Origin: Actinophytocola algeriensis
Lineage (GTDB): Bacteria; Actinomycetota; Actinomycetes; Mycobacteriales; Pseudonocardiaceae
DNA: 64,000 nucleotides
Reading direction: 5' to 3'
NCBI RefSeq assembly: GCF_014203735.1
Contig: NZ_JACHJQ010000002.1
Span: 310,001 to 374,000, forward strand
The number at the start of each line of letters is the position of its first letter. Within the stretch, counting starts at the first letter, position 1. The notes below the pieces were generated by a model. It had not been told where the DNA came from. It was given only the letters and a program-made list of their open reading frames with translations, and did no database searches. This document shows, piece by piece, positions 1-7,469 of the stretch. The position numbers were made by a program, and so were the translations under genes.

Positions 1-113
1 ACCAGCGCGAGCCCGAGCCCCGCCACCCCCGGGTACCGCCACGACAGGCCGAGCCCGGCCAGCACGGCACCGAGCACGAGCGCCCCGGTGCCACGCCACG
101 TCAGCCGGATCAT
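1..113 (-). CDS. DUF58-type membrane protein, 5' fragment
   Basis: Only the first 37 codons are inside the window; the gene runs off the left edge. The start reads MIRLTWRGTGALVLGAV and continues with a small hydrophobic stretch broken by a WRYPG turn, as in the two-helix N-terminus of DUF58 proteins. The ATG overlaps the TGA of the upstream MoxR gene by four bases (ATGA), so the two are translationally coupled. MoxR followed by DUF58 is a standard pair. The family assignment rests mainly on this context, because the diagnostic vWA-like part lies outside the window. Confidence 0.55.
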   Translation of the reverse strand, partial: MIRLTWRGTGALVLGAVLAGLGLSWRYPGVAGLGLAL

Positions 114-1090
114 GACGGCCGCGGCACCGGGACGCGCTCCACGGCCGCCGCCAGCACGTCCGCTGTCGTGGTGCCTGCCAGCAGCGCCTCCCTGGTGAGC
201 ACCAACCGGTGCGCGAGCACGGGCGCGGCGAGCCGCTGGATGTCGCTCGGCACCACGAAATGCCTGCCCTGTGCGGCCGCGTACACCTGCGCGCACCGCA
301 CCATGGCCCGGAGCCCACGTGTGCTGGCACCGAGCCGCAGCGCGGGGTCCGCACGGGTCGCGGTGCCCAGTTCGCCGATGTAGCCCAGGATCGGCTCGGC
401 CACGTGCAGCCCGGCGAGCAGCCTGCCGTAGCCGGTGACGGCCTGCGGGCTGGTCACGGTCGGCACCTGCGCCACCCGGCCCGCGGTGCTGCCGGGCCGC
501 AACACGTCCAGCTCGTGCGCGGGTTCCGGGTAGCCGATCGACGTGCGCACCATGAACCGGTCGAGCTGTGCCTCCGGCAGGCGGTAGGTGCCGTCGAGGT
601 CGATGGGGTTCTGCGTGGCCACCACCAGGAACGGCTCCGGCACGGCGTTGGCGACGCCGTCGACGGTGACCGTGCGCTCCTCCATCACCTCCAGCAGCGC
701 GGACTGGGTCTTCGCGGCGGCCCGGTTGATCTCGTCCGCCAGCACGACGTTCGCGAACACCGGGCCCGGCCGGAAGCTGACCTGGCCGGTGCGCGGGTCG
801 TACACCGAGGTGCCGGTGACGTCCGACGGCAGCAGGTCGGGGGTGAACTGCACGCGCCGCGACAGCCCGCCGAGCGCACCGGCGACCGCGCGGGCGAGCG
901 TGGTCTTCCCGGTGCCCGGCACGTCCTCGAGGAGCACGTGCCCGCCGGCGAACAACGCGACCAGCACGAGGTCGATCACGTCGCGCTTGCCGCGGACCGC
1001 GGTCTCCACCGCGTCCCCCACCTGGGTGTGCAGCACCTGGAACGCGGTGATCTCGTGCTCGCCGACGCCCTGCCCGGTGACCGCGGTCAT
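110..1090 (-). CDS. MoxR-family AAA+ ATPase
   Basis: This is a 326-residue chaperone-like ATPase. The P-loop (VPGTGKTT, about residues 57-64), Walker B (VVLADEINR, about 115-123) and sensor 1 (VVATQNP) are intact and the length is normal for the family. MoxR proteins are thought to help assemble or activate envelope and vWA-domain partners. The ATG at 1090 was chosen because it overlaps the TGA of the preceding Fn3 gene (ATGA), and the gene's own TGA overlaps the DUF58 start in the same way. The three genes therefore form one translationally coupled operon. The specific client is unknown; the Fn3 membrane protein and the DUF58 protein are the obvious candidates. Confidence 0.93.
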   Translation of the reverse strand: MTAVTGQGVGEHEITAFQVLHTQVGDAVETAVRGKRDVIDLVLVALFAGGHVLLEDVPGTGKTTLARAVAGALGGLSRRVQFTPDLLPSDVTGTSVYDPRTGQVSFRPGPVFANVVLADEINRAAAKTQSALLEVMEERTVTVDGVANAVPEPFLVVATQNPIDLDGTYRLPEAQLDRFMVRTSIGYPEPAHELDVLRPGSTAGRVAQVPTVTSPQAVTGYGRLLAGLHVAEPILGYIGELGTATRADPALRLGASTRGLRAMVRCAQVYAAAQGRHFVVPSDIQRLAAPVLAHRLVLTREALLAGTTTADVLAAAVERVPVPRPS

Positions 1091-3282
1091 GACTCGTTCC
1101 TCCTTGTGTACAAGAAAACCGCGATGACCAGCAGGCCGAGCCCAGCACCCGCCTGCCCGAAGTCGATCGGCTTCGCCACCGGCGACAGTTCGACGATCTT
1201 GCCGGTACCGAAGCAGGCGTACTTGCCGCACGTGGGTTCCCTCGGCCCCCGCACCGTCTTCGCCGCCGAGTCCACCGACTGGCTGCCGTCGCTCGCGTGC
1301 GCCCGGACCACGAGCCGGTTGCTGCCTTCCTCGACCCCGATCTGGGCGGAGGTCGCCGAGCAGGCGATCGCCACCGAGTAGCCCTGGGTCGTGTTGACGA
1401 GCTGGCAGCTCCCGTTGTGGCTCGCCCAGTCGCCGGGCGGGCTCAGCGCGACGAGACGGGTGTAGTCCTGCTGCCCGTTCGGCGCCGTGACCGTGCCGAT
1501 GATCACCGCGCCCGCGGCGGGCATGGACGGCGGAGGTGGCGGATCCGGCGGAGGTGGCGGCGCGGGCGGGTTCGTGGTGGTCGGCGCCGGGTTCGTGGTC
1601 GTGGGGTTCGTGGGCGTCGGGTTCGTGGTGGTCGGCGCCGGGGGCTGGGTCGTGGGCTGCGACTGCCGCGGCGGCACGTTCCAGGAGCCGGTGCCCGCGG
1701 TGCCGCGCCCCGCCCGGTTGGTCGCGGTGACGGTGATGTCGAGCCTGCCGTTGTCGCAGAACGTGCTGTCCGCGCACGGGACCGTGAGCCGCGCGCTCGT
1801 CTCCGTGGTCTGCGTGGTCTGGCTGCCGCCGGTGAAGTCGCCGCTCACGACGACCGTGTACGAGGTGATGGGGCCGCCGTTCTCGGTGGGCACGCCCCAG
1901 CTGACGGTGGTGGTCAGCTCGGTGTCGGAGCGGCTGCCGAGCATCGCGGTGATCCCGGGTGGCGCGCCGGGCGCACCGCGGTTCCCACCGCCGGGCTGGG
2001 ACGGTCCGGTGGTGGTGCCGGGTCCTGGCGCTCCGGGTGGCCTCGGCTGGTCCCCGCGGCCACCGGGCCGTGTCGGCTCTTCCGGCCGCGGGCTCGGGCG
2101 CGGCGGGGTGGGCACCTCCGGCATCGGCGGCCGGTCCGGGTTGACGACGGGCAGCTCCGGGCTGCGGATGGTGACCGGCCTGGTGGACCCGTCGGAGTCG
2201 ACGATCACGCCGCGCTCGGCGCCCGGCGCGCTGATGAACAGGCGGCCGTCGTCGAACACCAGCTGTGGGTCCATTCCGCCGGGAGTGGCGATGTCCTGCG
2301 CGGCGCGGCTGCCGGACCGGTCCAGCACGAGCACCTTGCCCGCCCCGAGGCACGGCACGTAGACGCGGTCGCGGAACACGACCGGCCGCCCCGGCCGCGC
2401 ACACCCGAGCGCGGCGACGTCGACCCGCACGACCCGGTCCCCCGCCACCAGCACCACGATCCCCTGCCCCGGCACGGACGCAGGCACGAGCCCGGCCGGA
2501 CTGCTTTGCGCGGCAAGCACTTCCCTCGGCAGCCGCGACGTCGCCCCGGCCACGTCCTGCCCGGTGCCGACCTGGCGGACCACGCCGCCGTCGAGCCCGA
2601 ACAGCGTGACACCCCTGCTGTGCGGGACGAGGACGGTCGCCGGGCCCGCGCCACGCACGACGTCGTCGGACTTCTCGTCGAACGCCTGGTCGTCGTCGGA
2701 CCACTCGAGCGCGTGGAGGTGCCCGTCGTGGTCGACGGCCCACACGGTGCCCTCGTCGTCGACCACCACGTCGGCGAGCGGAAGCCCGGCCCGCCAGGGC
2801 TTGCCGACGTCCACGAGCGTCACGGGATCGGCGTTGGTGATCGTGCCGGCGGCGCGGTCGACCACGTACACCCGGCCCTCGGAGACGAGCACCTTGCTGG
2901 TGGCACCCGGCGGCGCCTGCCGCCGCCCGCTGGCGAGCAACGTCGCGAGGTCGATCACGGTGATCTGCCCGCTCCGCCGGTCGAGCACGACGAGCACGCC
3001 GTCCTTCTGCGTGATCTCCAGCTGTGCGTCACCACCGCTGACCTGCAGCCGCACCTCAGGTCGCCCGGAGGCGGGGTTCACCTGGACGACCTCACCCCTC
3101 GGGTCGTCCGGCAGCCAGGTCAGCCCGTCCGAGACGTCGACCGCCGTCCGCGCCACCCCGGTCCCGAGCACGGCACCGGCGATGAGCAGCACCCCGAGCG
3201 ACGCGGCCCCGAAACTGGCCGAGTCACGCACGCGCCCTCGCGTGCCGAACAAACGCCGGGCAATCCCCTGAAGCACGGCCAT
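1087..3282 (-). CDS. Membrane-anchored fibronectin type III protein
   Basis: This 731-residue protein is predicted to be an extracytoplasmic sensor or scaffold. An N-terminal transmembrane helix (about residues 22-45) is followed by a beta-propeller-like region with repeated DGRLFI/DGVLVV blades (about 50-370). Next come a Pro/Thr/Arg-rich linker, one Fn3 domain (about 430-525), a second Pro/Thr/Asn-rich linker, an Ig-like segment and a C-terminal transmembrane helix ending in TRRNES. It is first in the Fn3-MoxR-DUF58 operon. In actinomycetes such operons often continue with transglutaminase, phosphatase and Ser/Thr-kinase genes, which would lie left of the window. No catalytic motif is visible. 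The ATG at 3282 precedes a typical basic N-terminus. Confidence 0.8.
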   Translation of the reverse strand: MAVLQGIARRLFGTRGRVRDSASFGAASLGVLLIAGAVLGTGVARTAVDVSDGLTWLPDDPRGEVVQVNPASGRPEVRLQVSGGDAQLEITQKDGVLVVLDRRSGQITVIDLATLLASGRRQAPPGATSKVLVSEGRVYVVDRAAGTITNADPVTLVDVGKPWRAGLPLADVVVDDEGTVWAVDHDGHLHALEWSDDDQAFDEKSDDVVRGAGPATVLVPHSRGVTLFGLDGGVVRQVGTGQDVAGATSRLPREVLAAQSSPAGLVPASVPGQGIVVLVAGDRVVRVDVAALGCARPGRPVVFRDRVYVPCLGAGKVLVLDRSGSRAAQDIATPGGMDPQLVFDDGRLFISAPGAERGVIVDSDGSTRPVTIRSPELPVVNPDRPPMPEVPTPPRPSPRPEEPTRPGGRGDQPRPPGAPGPGTTTGPSQPGGGNRGAPGAPPGITAMLGSRSDTELTTTVSWGVPTENGGPITSYTVVVSGDFTGGSQTTQTTETSARLTVPCADSTFCDNGRLDITVTATNRAGRGTAGTGSWNVPPRQSQPTTQPPAPTTTNPTPTNPTTTNPAPTTTNPPAPPPPPDPPPPPSMPAAGAVIIGTVTAPNGQQDYTRLVALSPPGDWASHNGSCQLVNTTQGYSVAIACSATSAQIGVEEGSNRLVVRAHASDGSQSVDSAAKTVRGPREPTCGKYACFGTGKIVELSPVAKPIDFGQAGAGLGLLVIAVFLYTRRNES

Positions 3283-3439
3283 TTCCCCAAGTCTCCCCGA
3301 CCTGCGCGCGCGAGATGCTACCGAGTCGGTCCGTCAAGGACCATCGGAACCGATGTCTCGGTGCCGCTTCGTCTTCGGAGCACTCGCACGCAGGGATTGG
3401 CGGGGATGTCGCCGCGCGGCGCGGTAGGCGCCATCCGGG

Positions 3440-4642
3440 TCAACGGCCGATGGCAGGCCCCGCGTCGAGGAGTTTGAAGTTCGTGTTGGTGCGGCCATCG
3501 TCCGGGGTGTTCTCGCCGTCGTGGAGGACGAGCAGGCCGTTCGGGTAGGCGCGGCCCAGCGGTGTGGTGCTGACGGCGGCGCCGTCGCTGTGCTCGACGC
3601 TGTCCACCCGCCCGTCGGCGACCGCGAAACCGCTCCTGTACCGGAGTCCGTCGCGGGTGATGTCGTACCTCGCGAAGGTGCTGTCGCCCTGGCTGGAGGC
3701 CAGCAGGGTGCGGCGGTGGCCGTACGCGATCGTGAGGCCTTCCGCGTCCGCGCTCAGGTGGGTGCCCGCCTCCGGGGGCGGCGGCGCGGTCGGCGTGCAC
3801 TCCTCCGTCTCCTCGTCGTACACCGCGGGCCGGCCGTACTCGCGGACCCGGTCGACCAGGACCGGTTTGCCGAAGCCCTTGCGGGACAACGGGATGCGCC
3901 AGATGCCGACATCTTCCTGGGCCGCGTAGAGCACGTCGTCCGTGCGGTCCACGACCATGCCCTCGACCTGCGGCCGCTCCCCCGGCTCGAGGCACGGGGT
4001 CCACGTGCCGCCACCGACGGCGAACTCGGCCGGGAGGTCGAGGACGGCCTTCCGGTGGTAGGTCACGCCGTCCGGGGTGACGGCGAGGCGGAACAGGCCC
4101 AGCCGTGTCTCGTTGCGCCTGCTCGCCACCACCCACGGGGCACCGCCCTCGGGGCCGGCCCACGTCGCGAGGCCGTACGCCGTGTGCTGCTCGGCCACCT
4201 CGGCCTCGTCGGTGCTGAACGCGAGCGGCGGGTTCGGCACGGTCACCTCGGTGAGCACCTGCCCGGCACCGGGATCGATCCGGTACACCCGGAGGCGGTC
4301 GAGGCCGCGGTCGCTGACGATCGCGTACCGGCCGACGACGTCGACGTTGTTGAAGCGGCCACCGGGCGCGGTGTCGAGGTGCTGCAGCTCGCGGCCACGC
4401 AGGTCGACGGCGGTGAGGCCACCGTTCTTGAGGGTGCCGACCACGACGCTCTCGGCGGGCCGGTCCGGGTTCACCCAGATGGCGGGGTCGTCGGCGTCGG
4501 CGTCGCCACCCGCCTCGTCGTCGTAGTTCGGGGCGGTCTCCGCCCGGGCGTCGAGGCGGTCGACGGGGCTCGCCGCGGCGGTGGACGGGACTGCCAGGAG
4601 CGCCGCCAGTACGCAGGCGCCGAGGATCGGGAACCGTGACAT
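3440..4642 (-). CDS. Secreted beta-propeller phytase
   Basis: The predicted 400-residue secreted enzyme would release phosphate from phytate in a Ca-dependent manner. A signal peptide starts MSRFPILGACVLAALLAV and ends near TAAAS. The mature part shows the phytase signature DDPAIWVNP, then GGLTAVDLRG, RFNNVDVV, a DRGLDRLRVYRID blade and the late VEGMVVD and ADAEGLTIAYG segments, all typical of the six-bladed phytase family. An ATG 17 codons upstream (4693) is open, but only the start at 4642 puts the hydrophobic core at the N-terminus. It stands alone, divergent from the S4 gene. Substrate assignment is by family only. Confidence 0.85.
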   Translation of the reverse strand: MSRFPILGACVLAALLAVPSTAAASPVDRLDARAETAPNYDDEAGGDADADDPAIWVNPDRPAESVVVGTLKNGGLTAVDLRGRELQHLDTAPGGRFNNVDVVGRYAIVSDRGLDRLRVYRIDPGAGQVLTEVTVPNPPLAFSTDEAEVAEQHTAYGLATWAGPEGGAPWVVASRRNETRLGLFRLAVTPDGVTYHRKAVLDLPAEFAVGGGTWTPCLEPGERPQVEGMVVDRTDDVLYAAQEDVGIWRIPLSRKGFGKPVLVDRVREYGRPAVYDEETEECTPTAPPPPEAGTHLSADAEGLTIAYGHRRTLLASSQGDSTFARYDITRDGLRYRSGFAVADGRVDSVEHSDGAAVSTTPLGRAYPNGLLVLHDGENTPDDGRTNTNFKLLDAGPAIGR

Positions 4643-4704
4643 GTGAGCAGTCTCGTCACCCGAGGTGTACGAGCGGTGAACCTCGTCGGTCATGATGTAC
4701 GACT

Positions 4705-5067
4705 GTGGAGTCCACCCGAGTGGACCGCTGGCTGTGGGCGGTCCGGATGACCAAGACCCGCTCGGACGCGGCGGCCGCGTGCCGCGGCGGGCACGTGCGG
4801 GTCAACGACCGCCCGGCCAAGGCCGCGACCAGCGTGTCAGCCGGGGACGAGGTGCGCCTGCGGGCCCACGGCCTGACGAAGGTCGTCGAGGTCACGAGGG
4901 TGATCCAGAAGCGGGTGGGGGCCCCCGAGGCGGCGATGTGCTTCATCGACCGCACGCCCAAGCCGCCGCCGGAGGCGCTCATGCCGGTCGCGCGGCGCGA
5001 CCGGGGCGCGGGCCGGCCGACGAAACGGGACCGGCGGGTGCTCGACAAGTTCCGCAACAACGAGTGA
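4705..5067 (+). CDS. S4-domain RNA-binding protein (Hsp15/HslR-like)
   Basis: A 120-residue basic protein starting with GTG. The S4 fold occupies about residues 4-65 (VDRWLWAVRMTKTRSDAA, then GGHVRVND and AGDEVRL). The C-terminus is a lysine/arginine-rich tail (GRPTKRDRRVLDKFR). Hsp15-type proteins bind 50S subunits carrying stalled nascent chains, so a ribosome-rescue or heat-shock role is the family expectation. A -10-like CATGAT ends eight bases before the GTG, suggesting a leaderless transcript from the short divergent region shared with the phytase gene. Confidence 0.88.
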   Translation: MESTRVDRWLWAVRMTKTRSDAAAACRGGHVRVNDRPAKAATSVSAGDEVRLRAHGLTKVVEVTRVIQKRVGAPEAAMCFIDRTPKPPPEALMPVARRDRGAGRPTKRDRRVLDKFRNNE

Positions 5068-5095
5068 GGCTGTGGCGCCCGTGAGCGCCACAGCC
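5068..5095. terminator. Bidirectional hairpin terminator
   Basis: A perfect 11-bp stem (GGCTGTGGCGC paired with GCGCCACAGCC) with a six-base loop starts directly after the S4 stop codon. It lies seven bases from the convergent msrA stop, so it can serve both genes. There is no U-tract, as is usual in actinomycetes. Confidence 0.8.
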
Positions 5096-5102
5096 CCGTG
5101 AC

Positions 5103-5609
5103 TCACGCCTGTGTGTCGGCCGGGATCGTCCAGTCCGGGCGCACGTAGTGGCAGGTGTAGCCGCCGGGGTGCTTGACCAGGTAATCCTGGTGCTCCTCCT
5201 CGGCGTCCCAGAAGGTGTCCGCCGCGGTCACCTCGGTGACGACCTTGGCAGGCCACTTGCCGGACGCGTCGACCTGCGCGATCGTCGCCTCGGCCGCACC
5301 CTTCTGCTCGTCGTCGAGGTAGAAGATCGCGGACCGGTAGCTGTCGCCGATGTCGTTGCCCTGGCGGTTCTTGGTGGTCGGGTCGTGGATCTGGAAGAAG
5401 AACTCCAGCAGCGCCCGGTAGTTCGTCGCCGCCGGGTCGTAGACCACCTCGATGGCCTCGGCGTGGCCCCGGTGGTCGCGGTAGGTCGGGTTGAGGACCT
5501 CGCCGCCGGTGTAGCCGACGCGGGTGGAGACCACCCCGGGCTGCTGCCGGAACAGGTCCTCCATGCCCCAGAAGCAACCGCCGGCGAGAATGGCGCGTTC
5601 GGTCGTCAT
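5103..5609 (-). CDS. msrA: Peptide-methionine (S)-S-oxide reductase
   Basis: A 168-residue cytoplasmic repair enzyme that reduces the S-epimer of methionine sulfoxide, normally recycled by thioredoxin. The GCFWG active-site motif is at residues 11-15, with catalytic Cys12. The further family blocks [39 protein letters not shown] and the C-terminal [12 protein letters not shown] are all present. The length is typical. A GGAAGGTGA ribosome-binding site precedes the ATG. It is a single-gene unit converging on the S4 gene. I see no regulator site nearby. Confidence 0.97.
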   Translation of the reverse strand: MTTERAILAGGCFWGMEDLFRQQPGVVSTRVGYTGGEVLNPTYRDHRGHAEAIEVVYDPAATNYRALLEFFFQIHDPTTKNRQGNDIGDSYRSAIFYLDDEQKGAAEATIAQVDASGKWPAKVVTEVTAADTFWDAEEEHQDYLVKHPGGYTCHYVRPDWTIPADTQA

Positions 5610-6015
5610 CAGTCACCTTCCCTTTCTCTGGCCCTACCCCTCTCAGCGCGGACGACCTGGTCGTCCTTACCCGGAGGTGGGTCACCTCACAGTCATTCTC
5701 GCCGCTCGTGCAACCCGGCGGCGCCCGGCCGGGTCATGGACCCGATCACCGGGCACGGGAGGAGACATGTGGCCGAGCCGGAGCGGGACTGCACACAGTC
5801 CTGACCAGGCTTTTCCTCGACACACGGCGACGCGGCCGTGCGGGAGACGGCCCAGGACGCGAAGGTTCCCGGGCTGGCCGAGGACCACCTGATACCGGCC
5901 CGGCCGGGGGCGCGGGAGGGCTGGACGTACAAGACCGACGCGGGCCGCCCGACCCCGGCCGCTCACCGAGGCGCGGCTGGCGCGGATCGGGCTCGCGATC
6001 GCCGGGTAGCGGATT
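5610..6015. other. Intergenic stretch with a possible decayed gene end
   Basis: This stretch of about 400 bases holds no intact gene. On the plus strand, 5838-6009 reads as coding-like sequence in two frames: VPGLAEDHLIPARPG and GWTYKTDAGRP in one, then LTEARLARIGLAIAG followed by TAG in another. That is what a gene tail with a frameshift would look like. I do not recognise the protein. No start, ribosome-binding site or upstream half could be found. Confidence 0.3.
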
Positions 6016-6038
6016 CTGTCGGTGGGGTGCGCCAGAAT
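6016..6038 (+). promoter_or_regulatory. PafBC/RecA-NDp-like DNA-damage promoter
   Basis: The sequence CTGTCGGTG, eight bases, then CAGAAT matches the actinobacterial RecA-independent damage promoter TTGTCRGTG-N8-TANNNT, with one mismatch in each box. The -10 ends six bases before the GTG at 6045, so the transcript would be leaderless. It lies directly ahead of the YjbR-like/LigD-polymerase pair, which fits a DNA-repair operon. Confidence 0.55.
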
Positions 6039-6044
6039 GGCCGC

Positions 6045-6407
6045 GTGGCAGTTCCAGACAGTCAGTTCCTGCGGATGATCGACCGGCTCGCGGAGGTCGA
6101 GCGCGCCGAGGGGCGCGACTACACGTCCTTCAGCGTGCGCGGCAAACGGTTCGGCTACTACTGGCCGCGCACGAAGACGACCGGGTTGAAGCAGACGCTG
6201 TCCGAACAGGAGGCCCTCGTAGCCGAGCGGCCGGACGTGTTCGAGGTGCAGTTCACCGCGGGCGGGTTCGGCTGGGTCGTGGTGTACCTGCAGGGCGTCG
6301 AGGCCGACGAGCTGTCCGAGCTGGTCTACGAGGCGTGGCGGCTGTCGGCGCCGGAGGACCTGGTCGAGGCCAACCCTCTGAAGCGGGTGTCCCGTGGCAG
6401 GCGGTGA
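6045..6407 (+). CDS. MmcQ/YjbR-family DNA-binding protein
   Basis: A 120-residue protein of the YjbR/MmcQ fold (about residues 20-115), with the family-typical FSVRGKRFGYYW near the start and GFGWVVVYLQGV plus a YEAWRLSAP helix near the end. YjbR-like domains resemble a DNA-binding double-wing fold, but the biochemical role is not established. The GTG at 6045 was chosen over an open frame extending upstream, because the homologous region begins here and a -10 hexamer sits six bases before it. The stop overlaps the LigD polymerase start by 14 bases. The two are therefore co-expressed, suggesting an accessory role in end joining. Confidence 0.8.
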   Translation: MAVPDSQFLRMIDRLAEVERAEGRDYTSFSVRGKRFGYYWPRTKTTGLKQTLSEQEALVAERPDVFEVQFTAGGFGWVVVYLQGVEADELSELVYEAWRLSAPEDLVEANPLKRVSRGRR

Positions 6408-7404
6408 CGTCGAGGTCCTCGATGTCGCGGGCCACGAGGTGCGGATCACCAGCCCGGGCAAGGTGTTCTTCCCGGAGCGCGGTGACACGAAGCTGGACCT
6501 GGCCCGGTACTACCTGGCGGTGGCGGAGCCGCTGATGGCGGCCATGGGTGGGCGCCCGGTGATGCTGCAGCGGTTCCCGAACGGGGTGACGGGTTCGTCG
6601 TTCTTCCAGAAGCGGGTGACGCCGACGAAGGCCGACCCGTGGCTGACGACCACGAAGGTGTCGACGCCGAACGGCACGGTGTCGGACGCGCTCGTCGCGG
6701 TGGACCTGGCGCACGTGCTGTGGGCGGTGAACATGGGCTGCCTCGGGTTCCACGTGTGGCCCAGCACCGCGGCCGACCCCGACCACGCCGACGAGCTGCG
6801 CATCGACCTGGACCCGAGCCCCGGCGTCACGTTCCCGATGATCCGCGAGGCGGCGGCGGAGATCAGGACGCTGCTCGGCTCGCTGGGCATCGCGTGTTTC
6901 CCGAAGACCACCGGCAACCGAGGCCTGCACCTGTACGTCCGGCTGGAGCCCCGCTGGGACGGCTACCAGGTGCGGGCGGCGGCGGTCGCGATGGCGCGTG
7001 AGCTGGAACGGCTGCGGCCGGACCTGCTGACCGCCGCGTGGTGGAAGGAAGAACGCGGCGCCCGCGTGTTCATCGACTTCAACCAGAACGCCCCGCACAA
7101 GACGGTGTTCGGCGCGTGGTCGGTACGCGCCAACCCGCACGGACAGGTGTCGACCCCGTTCGAGTGGCACGAACTGGAGACGATCGAGCCACGCTCACTC
7201 ACCATGGCGACGGTCCCGGCCAGGGTGGCGGAACAGGGCGACCCGTGGGCGGCGATGGTCCCCCAGTCGCTGGAGCCACTGCTGGCCATGTCGGAACGCG
7301 ACATGGCCTCGGGATTGATGGACGCCCCCTGGCCACCGGTATACCCGAAGATGCCGAACGAGCCACCCCGCGTCGCCCCGAGCCGCGCACGCAAAGAGGA
7401 GTGA
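6394..7404 (+). CDS. ligD: LigD-type NHEJ polymerase (primase-polymerase) domain protein
   Basis: A 336-residue stand-alone polymerase domain of bacterial non-homologous end joining, which adds ribo- or deoxynucleotides at broken ends with Ku and a ligase. Visible features are the phosphate-binding entry VFFPERGDTKLDLARYY, the catalytic ELRIDLDPSPG (Asp-x-Asp), the TGNRGLHLYVRL His-containing strand and FIDFNQNAPHKT with the third acidic residue. Ligase and nuclease domains are absent, as in many actinomycetes where they are separate genes; Ku is not in this window. The GTG at 6394 overlaps the upstream gene by 14 bases. Expression is probably driven by the damage-type promoter at 6016. Confidence 0.93.
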   Translation: MAGGDVEVLDVAGHEVRITSPGKVFFPERGDTKLDLARYYLAVAEPLMAAMGGRPVMLQRFPNGVTGSSFFQKRVTPTKADPWLTTTKVSTPNGTVSDALVAVDLAHVLWAVNMGCLGFHVWPSTAADPDHADELRIDLDPSPGVTFPMIREAAAEIRTLLGSLGIACFPKTTGNRGLHLYVRLEPRWDGYQVRAAAVAMARELERLRPDLLTAAWWKEERGARVFIDFNQNAPHKTVFGAWSVRANPHGQVSTPFEWHELETIEPRSLTMATVPARVAEQGDPWAAMVPQSLEPLLAMSERDMASGLMDAPWPPVYPKMPNEPPRVAPSRARKEE

Positions 7405-7469
7405 CACGGGCGCAAGCCCACCCCACCCCCCTCCGGCGAGGACAAGCACACCGAGGCACCGAACCCCGA

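Noticed and set aside
1600-1660. Repeated GTTCGTGGT/GGTCGGCG units resembling a short tandem repeat or CRISPR-like array
   Set aside because: They encode the Thr/Asn/Pro-rich linker of the Fn3 protein and have no spacer structure.
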